DNA of 64,000 nucleotides from Crateriforma spongiae (GTDB taxonomy: Bacteria > Planctomycetota > Planctomycetia > Pirellulales > Pirellulaceae): contig NZ_JAAXMS010000003.1 of NCBI RefSeq assembly GCF_012290005.1, positions 1 through 64,000 of the forward strand. The letters are read 5' to 3'. Shown in pieces: positions 17,806 to 26,370 of the stretch. The number at the start of each line of letters is the position of its first letter. Within the stretch, counting starts at the first letter, position 1. The notes beneath the pieces are model-generated. The model made no database searches. It had not been told where the DNA came from and was given only the letters and a program-made list of their open reading frames with translations. The position numbers and the translations under genes are program-made.

Positions 17806-19748
17806 ACGGTCAGTCCCGATTGTCCGTCCCAGCGAACGAAGCCTTCGATGGCGGCATATTCGGCCAGTCCCAACGTGTCGTACTTGGCCGCGGTGTCTGC
17901 GTTTCTTGATTCGGCGCGTTCCCAGAACTCCCGCATGTCGGACCCCGGGAACAACGCACGGTCTTTCTGCGATTCGTGTTTGAAAATCGCATTGCGTTTT
18001 CGTTTGACTTCGGCCGGGCTAAGCGGCACGGCCATCTCAATACGTTCGACCGGCCATTCTTGCCAGGCTCCGCGGTACAACCAGACTTGGCTATCGGAAT
18101 ACCATTCATCGTGTTGGCACTGCAGGCACGACTGCAGCACTGCACGCAAGCACGTGCGGTGGGTGCCATGCGGATCGGAAAGATCGCCTGCGGTGTAGAT
18201 CAGATGAGGGCGGACGCGACGCATCAGGTCGACGGTCAGCCGGATGTCGTCTTGAGAAAGCGGTTTTTTGCGGACCCGACCGGTTTGATAGAACGGCAAA
18301 TTCAAAAAGTGAAGTTGTTCATCGGGAACGCCACAGCATCGTGCCCCTTCGCGTGCTTCGCCGCGTCGAATCAGTGCTTTGATACGTTGAACGGGTTCAC
18401 TGTCGACTTGGCCGGGGTTCTTGTTCCGCAAAAATTCATCGACGTGCGATTCCAACTCGTCCAGGCCTTCGGCTCGAATTTCAAACTCACGACAAAAGTC
18501 GCCGGCGAACTCTGCGAATCGCAAGGCGTCGTCGTCGAACACCGCGATATTGCCGGACGTTTGGTAAGCGATGTGGACTTCGTGGCCTTGATCGACCAAA
18601 CGAATCAGGGTGCCGCCCATTGATATGACGTCGTCATCGGGATGGGGGGAAAACAACAAGATGCGTTTGGGAAAAAGATCGTCGCGATGGCCCGGGCGGT
18701 CACCCGCTTCCTTTCGGCTATCGGGTTTGCCGCCCGGCCAACCGGTGATCGTCGCATGCAAGCGGCGAAAGACGCGCAGGTTGATGTCATAGGCGCTGCC
18801 GTGATCGGCCAACAAATCTTGCAATCCGTGTTCGTTGTAATCGGCCTCGGTCAATTTCAAGATGGCCTTTTCCGAACGCAGCGCCATGTCGATCACCGCG
18901 CGGTGCGTTATCGATTCGTCCCAGGCGATCGGCCCCAGCGACCAGGGACGAGCGAAACGGGTCAACGCCGCTGCTGCGGATTGATCGACCACCACATCGG
19001 CCGAGGCGTGTCGTTGCAGGAACGTCGACGGAATCGACCAATGATCATCATCCTGGACCGTGCGGCGAATGATTTGCGATTTGCCTTCGCCGAAGGCCAG
19101 CAACACGATCCGCTTGGCTTCCAGAATCGTGGCCACACCCATGGTGATCGCATGTCGTGGCACGTTGTCGGCACCAAAAAAATTGCTGGCCGCATCGGTG
19201 CGTGTGACTTGGTCCAGCGTGATCAACCGTGTGCGTGACCCCGGATCGCTGCCCGGTTCGTTGCATCCGATATGGCCGATGCGGCTGACGCCCAGCAATT
19301 GGAAATCGATGCCGCCGGCGGACGTGATCTTGGCTTCGAAATCGTTGCAGTACGCCGCCGCATTTTCGCGATCGATGGTGCCATCGGGAAAGTGAACATT
19401 GTCGGGGTGAATATCGATGTGGTCGATCAAATGTTCGTGCAAGAACCGCGCGTGGCTTTGCAATTGGTCGGGTGAAATCGGGTAAAACTCATCCAAGCTG
19501 AAAACGGTGACCTTCGCGAACGATAGGCCTTCGTCGCGATGCAAACGAACCAGTTCATCGTAGGTGTCGACCGGCGACGATCCGGTGGCCAATCCCAGGA
19601 CGAAATTTCGCTCGCCCGAATCCGCTTCGCGGATGGCCTGGGCAATTTCACCGGCAACCACCTTGGCTGCATCGGTGGGTTGCGGAAAAACCCGGATTGG
19701 TAGTCGCTCGATTCTGGTGAAATCCGTCTTCACGATGCAGGTCTCCAT
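17802..19748 (-). CDS. nagB: Glucosamine-6-phosphate deaminase fused to LmbE/PIG-L deacetylase domain
   Basis: A fusion of 648 residues from the ATG at 19748; a TTG at 19760 is an alternative. The N-terminal half (about 15-270) is NagB-like: it would turn glucosamine-6-phosphate into fructose-6-phosphate and ammonia. It shows LGLATGSSPVDTYDELVR, FSLDEFYPI and GVSRIGHIGCNEPGS. The C-terminal half (about 355-620) is a PIG-L/LmbE zinc deacetylase with FSPHPDDDVISMGGTL and SDPHGTHRTC, suited to removing an N-acetyl group. The same fusion is known in Bacteroidetes and planctomycetes. It lies 26 bases downstream of a ROK sugar kinase, so an aminosugar operon is likely. Confidence 0.9.
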   Translation of the reverse strand: METCIVKTDFTRIERLPIRVFPQPTDAAKVVAGEIAQAIREADSGERNFVLGLATGSSPVDTYDELVRLHRDEGLSFAKVTVFSLDEFYPISPDQLQSHARFLHEHLIDHIDIHPDNVHFPDGTIDRENAAAYCNDFEAKITSAGGIDFQLLGVSRIGHIGCNEPGSDPGSRTRLITLDQVTRTDAASNFFGADNVPRHAITMGVATILEAKRIVLLAFGEGKSQIIRRTVQDDDHWSIPSTFLQRHASADVVVDQSAAAALTRFARPWSLGPIAWDESITHRAVIDMALRSEKAILKLTEADYNEHGLQDLLADHGSAYDINLRVFRRLHATITGWPGGKPDSRKEAGDRPGHRDDLFPKRILLFSPHPDDDVISMGGTLIRLVDQGHEVHIAYQTSGNIAVFDDDALRFAEFAGDFCREFEIRAEGLDELESHVDEFLRNKNPGQVDSEPVQRIKALIRRGEAREGARCCGVPDEQLHFLNLPFYQTGRVRKKPLSQDDIRLTVDLMRRVRPHLIYTAGDLSDPHGTHRTCLRAVLQSCLQCQHDEWYSDSQVWLYRGAWQEWPVERIEMAVPLSPAEVKRKRNAIFKHESQKDRALFPGSDMREFWERAESRNADTAAKYDTLGLAEYAAIEGFVRWDGQSGLTV

Positions 19749-19774
19749 GCTCCGGTGCAACTAAGTGTGTTCGT

Positions 19775-20776
19775 TTAGTGGTGTGCGTCGTGGTCGATTT
19801 GTGCGGCAAGACTGGCGAACTTTGCGGCGCCGATCATTCCGGCATTGTTCTTCAGGCTGGCGAAGTCGATCGTCACCTGGGTACCGACTTGCACCAACGT
19901 CGTTGCGCGGACTTCGGCAATGACGTCGTCTAAGAATTTGCGACCGGTCGGTCGATCGGGGCCGCCAAAAGTCATTGCGCCGCCCAACAGGACGACCGCC
20001 GGGTCGACGCTTTGGCAGAGCATGCCGATGGCTCTGCCGACATAAGCGGCGGTTTCCCGGATCGTCGCGATGCAATCCGGATCACCCGCTTCGGCGCGTC
20101 GGGCGATTTCGCGAGGCGTGATGTCAGCGGGCTCGTTCGCCGCCACACCATCGGCGATCCGATCTTTCAGGCGTCGCTGCACACCAGCCGCACCGGCATA
20201 GGTTTCCAGGTGCCCGCGGCTGCCACAGGTACAAGGCCATGCCGCGTCGCCAAAATCGATCGCGATGTGCCCGAGTTCGCCCGCGCATCCGTGGTCCCCA
20301 CCGTGTGGTCGTCCACCCAGCACCAATCCGCATCCGATGCCGGTTCCCAGCGTGACCAACGCAAGCGACTGGTGCCCCAGATTTCGCATCGCATGTTCGG
20401 CCAAGGCCGCGGCGTTCGCGTCGTTCAGCACGGCACAGGGAAGCCCCGATTGGGCTTGCATCTGATCCAGCAACGGGACGTTCAACCAACCGGGCAGATT
20501 GACGACTTCCTTCAACTGGCAGGTCGCCTGATCCAAGACGCCTGGCACCGCCAGCCCGACCGCGGCAATGTGGGAATGCTCTTTCGCCGTGACCGTTGTC
20601 TCCGACCCCAAGGCATCGTTGCCGAACCGCAACGCATGTTCGAACACGGCGATCGGTGTCCCCAATGATGGTGTCGGCGTTCGGTCGCTTGCGACGATCT
20701 GTCCTTGGTAATCAAACAAGCCCACTTTGACATCAGTGCCGCCGACGTCGATGCCCAGGACGTATTCGTGAGACAT
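19775..20776 (-). CDS. ROK family sugar kinase (glucokinase-like)
   Basis: A 333-residue ATP-dependent sugar kinase, probably for glucose, N-acetylglucosamine or a related hexose. The ATG at 20776 is chosen over an upstream codon because the ATP-binding segment LGIDVGGTDVKVGLFD follows at once. The catalytic segment VLNDANAAALAE and the GTGIGCGLVL loop are present. The ROK zinc motif normally reads C-x-C-G-x-x-G-C-x-E; here it is CTCGSRGHLE, with histidine replacing the third cysteine. Transcribed together with the NagB-LmbE fusion 26 bases downstream, so an aminosugar is a good guess for its substrate. Confidence 0.87.
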   Translation of the reverse strand: MSHEYVLGIDVGGTDVKVGLFDYQGQIVASDRTPTPSLGTPIAVFEHALRFGNDALGSETTVTAKEHSHIAAVGLAVPGVLDQATCQLKEVVNLPGWLNVPLLDQMQAQSGLPCAVLNDANAAALAEHAMRNLGHQSLALVTLGTGIGCGLVLGGRPHGGDHGCAGELGHIAIDFGDAAWPCTCGSRGHLETYAGAAGVQRRLKDRIADGVAANEPADITPREIARRAEAGDPDCIATIRETAAYVGRAIGMLCQSVDPAVVLLGGAMTFGGPDRPTGRKFLDDVIAEVRATTLVQVGTQVTIDFASLKNNAGMIGAAKFASLAAQIDHDAHH

Positions 20777-21032
20777 CGTTTCGTTCGCGGCGGTGGCTTT
20801 CGGCGTGATCAAAGACGGCATGGACGGGGGACATTGTCAAAGGCGGGGCGTCAATCGATAGCGTGGATCACCCAGTGTATTCACCACGTTCAGGATCCGT
20901 TTGCCAGCCACTGAATCCAACGCAACGGCGACATCGGGGCCATCGGCGATGACTATCATAGACGCTTTGGCACATCGGCCCGCAGGGTCGTCAGCACGTT
21001 TCGATTCGTTCTTGATTCCCCGGTAGGCACTC
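20777..21032. other. Divergent promoter region between sugar kinase and sulfatase
   Basis: About 256 bases between divergent starts; it must hold both promoters. I see no gene, strong hairpin or obvious operator here. Confidence 0.35.
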
Positions 21033-22529
21033 ATGGTCCTTTGCCGATGCATCCGTTTGCTTTACCCACGTTTGGTCGCTTTGGTTGGGGCAGTAATTGT
21101 CCTTAGCCAATCGGCCGGCGCGGCTTCTCCCAATGTCCTGGTCATCATCACGGACGAGCATAACTTTCGAACACTGGGGTGCTATCGCGACCTGATGCCC
21201 GCCGAGCAGGCGGAGATGTGGGGGCCCGGCGCGATCGTGCCGACGCCTCACCTGGATCGTTTGGCCAAGGAAGGTGGCATCTGCACGCGGGCCTTTGCAA
21301 CGTCGCCGGTGTGTTCGCCCAGTCGCGCCGCGATGATCACCGGGCTGTATCCACATACGACCGGCGTGCCGGCCAATGATTTGGAATTGCGGCAAGACAT
21401 TCCCACGTTGGCCACCGTGTTGGGGGATGCCGGGTATCGAACCGCGTTTGTCGGAAAGTGGCATTTGGGCGGCGATTCGAAACCGGGGTGGGCCCCGAAA
21501 ATTGACGGCGGTTTCCAGCACAGCGAATTCATGTTCAACCGTGGACACTGGAAGAAATTGCAGGTCACCGATGACGGCCCCGAAGTCGCCGCGCGGGATA
21601 AGCGGGGGGAACCCAGTTATGCGGTCGCCGATGCAGATGACCAGACTTTCACGACGGATTTTTTGACCAACCGGACCATGGACTTTATCCGTGACAGCCG
21701 TGACCAGCCGTTCTTGGCTGTGGTCAGCTATCCGGATCCGCACGGCCCGAACACCGTCCGCAAGCCGTATGACACCCGGTTCGAATCGATGCGATTTTTG
21801 CCGCCACGCACTTACGGCCGCGATGATTTGCCGACACCAAACTGGTTGGGTAGCGCCAAAAAACATCCCAAGTTTCAGGGCGACCTGATGGCCCAGTATT
21901 TTGGCATGGTCCAGTGCATTGATGACAACATCGGTCGAATGTTGGACCTGTTGCAGTCGAGCGGGAAGCTGGACAACACAATCGTGCTGATGACCAGCGA
22001 TCACGGTGACTTGTGTTTTGAACACGACCGATTGAACAAAGGCAACCCGTACGAAGGGTCGGCTCGTGTCCCGATGCTGATTCGGTATCCCGCCGCCGTG
22101 CCGGCCGGTGTGGTCGTTGACCAGCCGATGGGGACCGTCGACTTGACGCCGACCGTGGTCGGCATGACCGGTGTGTCTTGTGACGCGACGTTTGCCGGAC
22201 GAGACCTGAGCGGTGTTTTTGCCAGTTCCGGCAATGCAAGTGACGGTGATCCGCCGGTCACGTTCTTACGAAACGCCGGTGCCAAGGCCGGCTGGGTGGC
22301 GGCCGTTGACCCACGTTACAAACTGATTCTGTCGGTCAGTGATCGGCCATGGCTGTTTGACAACCAGGCCGATCCCGATGAACTATTGAACTTCTATGGA
22401 CGCGGGGACTCGGATGTCGTGGTGCGTCGTTTGGCCGGCGCATTGGCTGAGTATGCCAAGGCCACCGAGGATCCTCATTTCGATAACGCCAAGATTGCCG
22501 CATCGCTGCGGCAATGCTTGTCGCCGTAA
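21033..22529 (+). CDS. Exported sulfatase (arylsulfatase/choline-sulfatase superfamily)
   Basis: The 498-residue protein is predicted to hydrolyse sulfate esters, probably on sulfated polysaccharides, outside the cytoplasm. It begins with a signal peptide (about residues 8-29), then the metal-binding strand VLVIITDEHNFRTLGCY. The formylglycine motif follows as VCSPSRAAMITG (cysteine near residue 94, C-x-P-S-R type), so it needs the formylglycine-generating enzyme, which is not in this window. Later metal residues appear in SYPDPHGPN and MTSDHGDLCFEH. It is divergent to the aminosugar operon and convergent with the KdgK-like gene 26 bases away. Confidence 0.92.
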   Translation: MVLCRCIRLLYPRLVALVGAVIVLSQSAGAASPNVLVIITDEHNFRTLGCYRDLMPAEQAEMWGPGAIVPTPHLDRLAKEGGICTRAFATSPVCSPSRAAMITGLYPHTTGVPANDLELRQDIPTLATVLGDAGYRTAFVGKWHLGGDSKPGWAPKIDGGFQHSEFMFNRGHWKKLQVTDDGPEVAARDKRGEPSYAVADADDQTFTTDFLTNRTMDFIRDSRDQPFLAVVSYPDPHGPNTVRKPYDTRFESMRFLPPRTYGRDDLPTPNWLGSAKKHPKFQGDLMAQYFGMVQCIDDNIGRMLDLLQSSGKLDNTIVLMTSDHGDLCFEHDRLNKGNPYEGSARVPMLIRYPAAVPAGVVVDQPMGTVDLTPTVVGMTGVSCDATFAGRDLSGVFASSGNASDGDPPVTFLRNAGAKAGWVAAVDPRYKLILSVSDRPWLFDNQADPDELLNFYGRGDSDVVVRRLAGALAEYAKATEDPHFDNAKIAASLRQCLSP

Positions 22530-22555
22530 CTGAAAGCTTGGCAGCGGCCGGTTGC

Positions 22556-23644
22556 TTAGCGTTGCACCCGAGCCGACCCGCCTTTGGCGAAGGCTTCGAC
22601 CTCCGACAAGGTGGCTCGTGACACGTCGCCGGGGAACGTCGTCAACAACGCGCCGTGTGCCCATCCGATTCGCAGGGCTTCCTGCGGATCGCGGCCGTCC
22701 AACAGGCTGTAGATCAAACCCGATGCGAATCCGTCGCCACCACCGATGCGGTCGATGACGTCCAGTTCGGCCGTCGGGGCGACGTATTCTTTGCCGTCGT
22801 ACCACAGCACGGCCGACCAACTGTGTCGATTGGTGCTGTGGACTTCACGCAGCGTGGTGGCGACCAGCTTGATGTTGGGGAATTTTTCAACTGCTCTGCC
22901 GATCATGGCAAAGAAGTTTTTGGGGTCCAGCTTGGCGGCTTTCTTCTCTTCCACGTCCGGGCCTTTGATGCCCAAACCTTTCTGCAGGTCTTCTTCGTTG
23001 CCGATCAAGCAGTCCACGTTCTGTGCAATCTGTGCGATCATCTTCTGGCCCTGTTCCAGCCCACCGATGGTGTCCCACAACTTGGCCCGGTAATTCAAAT
23101 CGAACGATCGGATCGCGCCCGCTTCGCCCGCGGCCTTCATCGCTTCGACGACCAATTCGCTAGTGGTTTCCGAAAGGGCTGCGAAGATCCCGCCACTGTG
23201 GAACCAGCGGCATCCACCGGCGAAGATCGATTTCCAATCAAAGTCGCCCGGCTTCAACATCGCACCGGCTTCATTGGCGCGGTTGTAGAACACGACCGGC
23301 GGTCGAACGCCTTGGCCGCGGTCGCTGTACACGGTGGCCATGTTGGGGCCACGCACGCCGTCGTGTTGGAAGTGTTTGTAGAACGGACGAACGCCCATCG
23401 CGCGAACCTGACGCTGGATCAGTTCGCCGATGCCGTTGTCGACCATGGCCGTGGCGACGCCGGTTTTCAGCCCGAAACAACTGGCAAGGTTGGCGGCACA
23501 GTTGTATTCACCGCCGCTGACATGGACATCAAAATTGTTGGCCGTTCGGAACGGGATCACGCCGGGATCCAAACGATGCACCAGAGCACCAAGGGCGCAA
23601 AAATCCAAATCGGAACCTGCGGGCAATACGTCTAGCGCGCTCAT
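22556..23644 (-). CDS. kdgK: PfkB family sugar kinase, probably 2-keto-3-deoxygluconate kinase
   Basis: The 362-residue protein belongs to the ribokinase/PfkB superfamily. It has a substrate-binding segment VHVSGGEYNCAANLA and the catalytic signature VIDRIGGGDGFASGLI near residue 300 (aspartate as general base; GGGD instead of the more common GAGD). The overall layout matches 2-keto-3-deoxygluconate kinases, which make 2-keto-3-deoxy-6-phosphogluconate from uronic-acid breakdown products. It lies 72 bases downstream of an SDR dehydrogenase gene, a pairing often seen in uronate or mannonate pathways. The specific substrate is an inference. Confidence 0.82.
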   Translation of the reverse strand: MSALDVLPAGSDLDFCALGALVHRLDPGVIPFRTANNFDVHVSGGEYNCAANLASCFGLKTGVATAMVDNGIGELIQRQVRAMGVRPFYKHFQHDGVRGPNMATVYSDRGQGVRPPVVFYNRANEAGAMLKPGDFDWKSIFAGGCRWFHSGGIFAALSETTSELVVEAMKAAGEAGAIRSFDLNYRAKLWDTIGGLEQGQKMIAQIAQNVDCLIGNEEDLQKGLGIKGPDVEEKKAAKLDPKNFFAMIGRAVEKFPNIKLVATTLREVHSTNRHSWSAVLWYDGKEYVAPTAELDVIDRIGGGDGFASGLIYSLLDGRDPQEALRIGWAHGALLTTFPGDVSRATLSEVEAFAKGGSARVQR

Positions 23645-23716
23645 GTCAGCTGTCTTCTCTTCGCGGGGAAACGATGGGGGAAATTTGGGATGTTGCTTGG
23701 GGAATTCGCAGCCGGA

Positions 23717-24526
23717 TCAGATCGTGACCGAGGCGAACCCGCCGTCGACGGCGATGTTCTGTCCGGTGACGAACGACGATGCTTGCCGACTGGCCAGCCA
23801 GATTGCCGCACCGGCCAGTTCCTCAGGCTTGCCGAAGCGTTCCATCGGCGTATGGCCGATGATTTGCCCACCACGTTCGGTGTAGGTGCCGTCGTCGTTG
23901 AACAACAGTTTTTTGTTTTGTTCGGCTGGAAAGAATCCCGGGCTGATCGCGTTGACCCGCACGCCCGTCGTGGCCCATTCACGGGCCAGCCACAGCGTCA
24001 GGTTGATCACGGCCGCCTTGGCCGCGCTGTAGGCGACCACACGAGACAGCGGGATGATGCCCGACATCGACGCGATGTTGATGATGCTGCCCACGCCGGC
24101 TTCGATCATCGCGGGGGCGAAGACTTGGCTGGGCAGCAGGGCCCCGCCGACCAGGTTCAAATCGAAAACCTTCTGCCAAGCTTCCCCGGGCAGTTTGCAG
24201 AAATCGCCGCCCGGCGGGATCGTGGCGTCGGGATGATTGCCGCCGGCCGCGTTGACCAACACCGTCGGGACGCCCGCCCAATCGGTGATCGCGTCGCGGG
24301 CCGATTCCAGCGATTCGGTGACCAATCCGTCGGCCGCGAAGAATTTCGCCGTACCGCCGTCACCGGTGATCGCATCGACGCGGTTTTGACCCCGCTGTTC
24401 GTTGCGACCGACGACCGCGACTTTCGCACCCGCCGATGCCAACGCCTGGGCCATGTGGCCGCCCAGTTCGCCCGTGCCGCCGACAACAACGGCCACGTCA
24501 TTGGATAGATCAAATAGTGTGTTCAT
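23717..24526 (-). CDS. Short-chain dehydrogenase/reductase, possibly fructuronate reductase-like
   Basis: This classical SDR of 269 residues starts at the ATG at 24526 (a TTG nine bases upstream is possible). Motifs in order: AVVVGGTGELGGHMAQAL for the cofactor, LVNAAGG, then SMSGIIPLSRVVAYSAAKAA with the catalytic serine, tyrosine and lysine. The C-terminal loop is FVTGQNIAVDGGF. It reduces or oxidises a sugar-acid-like substrate with NAD(P). Being directly upstream of the KdgK-like kinase suggests a role in D-fructuronate/D-mannonate or gluconate conversion. Other SDR substrates cannot be excluded. Confidence 0.85.
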   Translation of the reverse strand: MNTLFDLSNDVAVVVGGTGELGGHMAQALASAGAKVAVVGRNEQRGQNRVDAITGDGGTAKFFAADGLVTESLESARDAITDWAGVPTVLVNAAGGNHPDATIPPGGDFCKLPGEAWQKVFDLNLVGGALLPSQVFAPAMIEAGVGSIINIASMSGIIPLSRVVAYSAAKAAVINLTLWLAREWATTGVRVNAISPGFFPAEQNKKLLFNDDGTYTERGGQIIGHTPMERFGKPEELAGAAIWLASRQASSFVTGQNIAVDGGFASVTI

Positions 24527-24624
24527 GGCGGCCAAAGGATACGAGATCCACGCCGCCGACCAAAGGTGGCTAAGTGTTGACGATCATCCCGGGCCCGCGC
24601 CGCGTGAGGCGGTCGCCCGCCGGA

Positions 24625-25710
24625 TCAGAACGGTTCGTCCCATTCTTCATCGTCCGATTCCAGGTCCAGTTCCTCGAAATCATCCGACCAATCATGCAGC
24701 GACGGCCCGTCTTCGTCGCTGTCGTCATCGGCATCGTCGGCGTCCGCCAACGCCGGAGCGGGGATTTCCAGGCCGTCGTCGGCGAACCACCGCAGCGTCG
24801 GCCGCGGAGGCGAATTCAGCGAATCGCCGCAGGCAATGCAGTGCCACTGGATCCCGCCGGGACCCTTGCGGATCTGGCCTTCCATGAAGGAATCGATCCC
24901 GACGTGCGGATCAAGTAATTCGTGGGTGATGCCACGCAGGAAATCGACGACCTCGTCCCGAGCATACAGCTTGCCGAAGAAGACGGCTTCCAAATCGGGC
25001 AAATCCAATTGCCCCTGCCCCACCGTGTCGATCACTTCCCAACCTTCGGCCGAGGTCCCGTTGTGTTCGACCAAACAACGCGACTGGACCCACATATCGA
25101 TGGCCGGTTCGTCACGGGTCCAGGCTTCGTTAAGTCCGCGACGCATCGTGTCGGCGTCCAAGATGATTTCACCGCCTGGATTGAAATAGGCGATCGCCAG
25201 CGGTGATTCCAACAGTGCCGTCACGGCCCGAGTCATCGCCGCCAACTCGGCCTCGGCATCATAGCCCTCGGGCATCTCCGGCAAATCTTCGCTGTCCGAA
25301 TCATCATCGGCCCCCACCACGTAACTGATCAGCAAACGAATGTGGGCGACGTGATCGTTGACATCGCGACGCAGCGCGGGCGTCAATGTGGGGTCGTGGA
25401 CGGCCCGGTCTAGGCATCCGGGATAGGTCAGCGGTCCATACTGCCCCAGTGACCAAGCGACGAAGGCTTCGGGATTTTCGTCCGGTTCGCCCATGTCGTC
25501 GGGCCAACGCGCCGAGGACGGCGTGACCATCAAATGCCCTTGGACCTCGGGGCGAAACTGCAGCACCAGTGTTTCGGGAGCCGCATCATCATCGATCGAT
25601 TCTTGGCGTCCGACCAATTCGAACATCGACAAGCGACGTTGAATTTCGACATTGGGCATCGGTGCCCGCAAAAGCACGCACATCCCTTGGGTGAACAGCC
25701 CTTTGGCCAT
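24625..25710 (-). CDS. DUF4261-like acidic protein, function unknown
   Basis: The protein has 361 residues from the ATG at 25710, preferred because it begins MAKGLFTQGMCVLLRAP; an upstream in-frame codon at 25746 is weaker. A stretch around 160-290, with LAIAYFNPGGEIILDADTM, AIDMWVQSRCLVEH and LDLPDLEAVFFG, resembles the DUF4261 family, an assignment made by eye. One CIAC pair with GGIQWHCIACGDS near residue 300 might bind a metal. The tail (about 320-361) is very acidic (DADDADDDSDEDG). No signal peptide or membrane segment is seen, so it is probably cytoplasmic. The function is unknown and no operon partner is clear. Confidence 0.65.
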   Translation of the reverse strand: MAKGLFTQGMCVLLRAPMPNVEIQRRLSMFELVGRQESIDDDAAPETLVLQFRPEVQGHLMVTPSSARWPDDMGEPDENPEAFVAWSLGQYGPLTYPGCLDRAVHDPTLTPALRRDVNDHVAHIRLLISYVVGADDDSDSEDLPEMPEGYDAEAELAAMTRAVTALLESPLAIAYFNPGGEIILDADTMRRGLNEAWTRDEPAIDMWVQSRCLVEHNGTSAEGWEVIDTVGQGQLDLPDLEAVFFGKLYARDEVVDFLRGITHELLDPHVGIDSFMEGQIRKGPGGIQWHCIACGDSLNSPPRPTLRWFADDGLEIPAPALADADDADDDSDEDGPSLHDWSDDFEELDLESDDEEWDEPF

Positions 25711-26139
25711 GGCTGGTTCCGACTCTTGAACCGAACGAAAGATCACGGGAACCGGTGATCACCGGAAACGGCGCTCACGGGCGACAGCGGGCCGACGAAG
25801 CGATCGATCGGTCGCGGCAAGCGAGACATCCCTGGACAAACCGCCAGTCTAACGATTTGACCGCTGTGCGGCGCGGTCCCCATCAGCCGTCCGATACGGC
25901 CCATCTAATTTGCCCGACCGGGACTAGTCTGCCCAACGGGAATCAACGGCAAGCAACGAGTGAAAATCGGCTGCGACTGAGTCCGGCGACGTGTTCGATC
26001 GCCATTGCTTAGGGCGTGGCGTCAGTAAAGACACACGGTGCCAAAAAAATAGGCAGCCCAACCACCGCCGTGGTCATGGCTGCCTGCATCCGAGGCGACG
26101 TGACCTGAGCCACGCCGCGAGTGTTGCGGTCACATTTGC
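25711..26139. other. Non-coding stretch with a terminator
   Basis: Between two minus-strand genes. It holds the terminator of the small gene ending at 26140 and should hold the promoter of the DUF4261-like gene. Nothing else is supported. Confidence 0.45.
26043..26085 (-). terminator. Rho-independent terminator of the 76-residue protein gene
   Basis: On the minus strand AGGCAGCC pairs with GGCTGCCT, with an inner stem ACCAC/GTGGT and a four-base loop, followed by ATTTTTTT. It lies 55 bases after the stop codon at 26140. This is a classic intrinsic terminator and the clearest one in the window. Confidence 0.85.
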
Positions 26140-26370
26140 TCAGCGACGGCTGGTTTTTCCGCCGCGCGATTTCGGCGACGAAAAGCGAATCAGTTCCGCT
26201 TCCATTTGCGACAGATCATCGCCGATCCATTGCGACAACTCGGTCGCGTCGACGGTCAGCATCGAAGCACGGAGTTCGCCCCATTGGCCCAGGGTTTCGG
26301 CGGAAACATCTTCCGTCGTCTGGGCGGCTGCGGTGGTGCCGTTATTTCCGTGGGGATTGGAGGCGGTCAT
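26140..26370 (-). CDS. Small orphan protein of 76 residues, function unknown
   Basis: This short gene is supported by signals rather than by similarity. AAAAGGAG lies seven bases before the ATG at 26370, and an excellent terminator follows the stop. The protein starts with a low-complexity Asn/Thr/Ala segment (about residues 2-22). A single region then looks helical (LGQWGELRASM and LSQWIGDDLSQMEAELIRF), and it ends in a basic tail (KSRGGKTSRR). There are no cysteines, no signal peptide and no membrane helix. A protein-binding peptide or small nucleic-acid-associated protein is conceivable but unproven. A longer in-frame version from 26637 is not favoured. Confidence 0.6.
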   Translation of the reverse strand: MTASNPHGNNGTTAAAQTTEDVSAETLGQWGELRASMLTVDATELSQWIGDDLSQMEAELIRFSSPKSRGGKTSRR

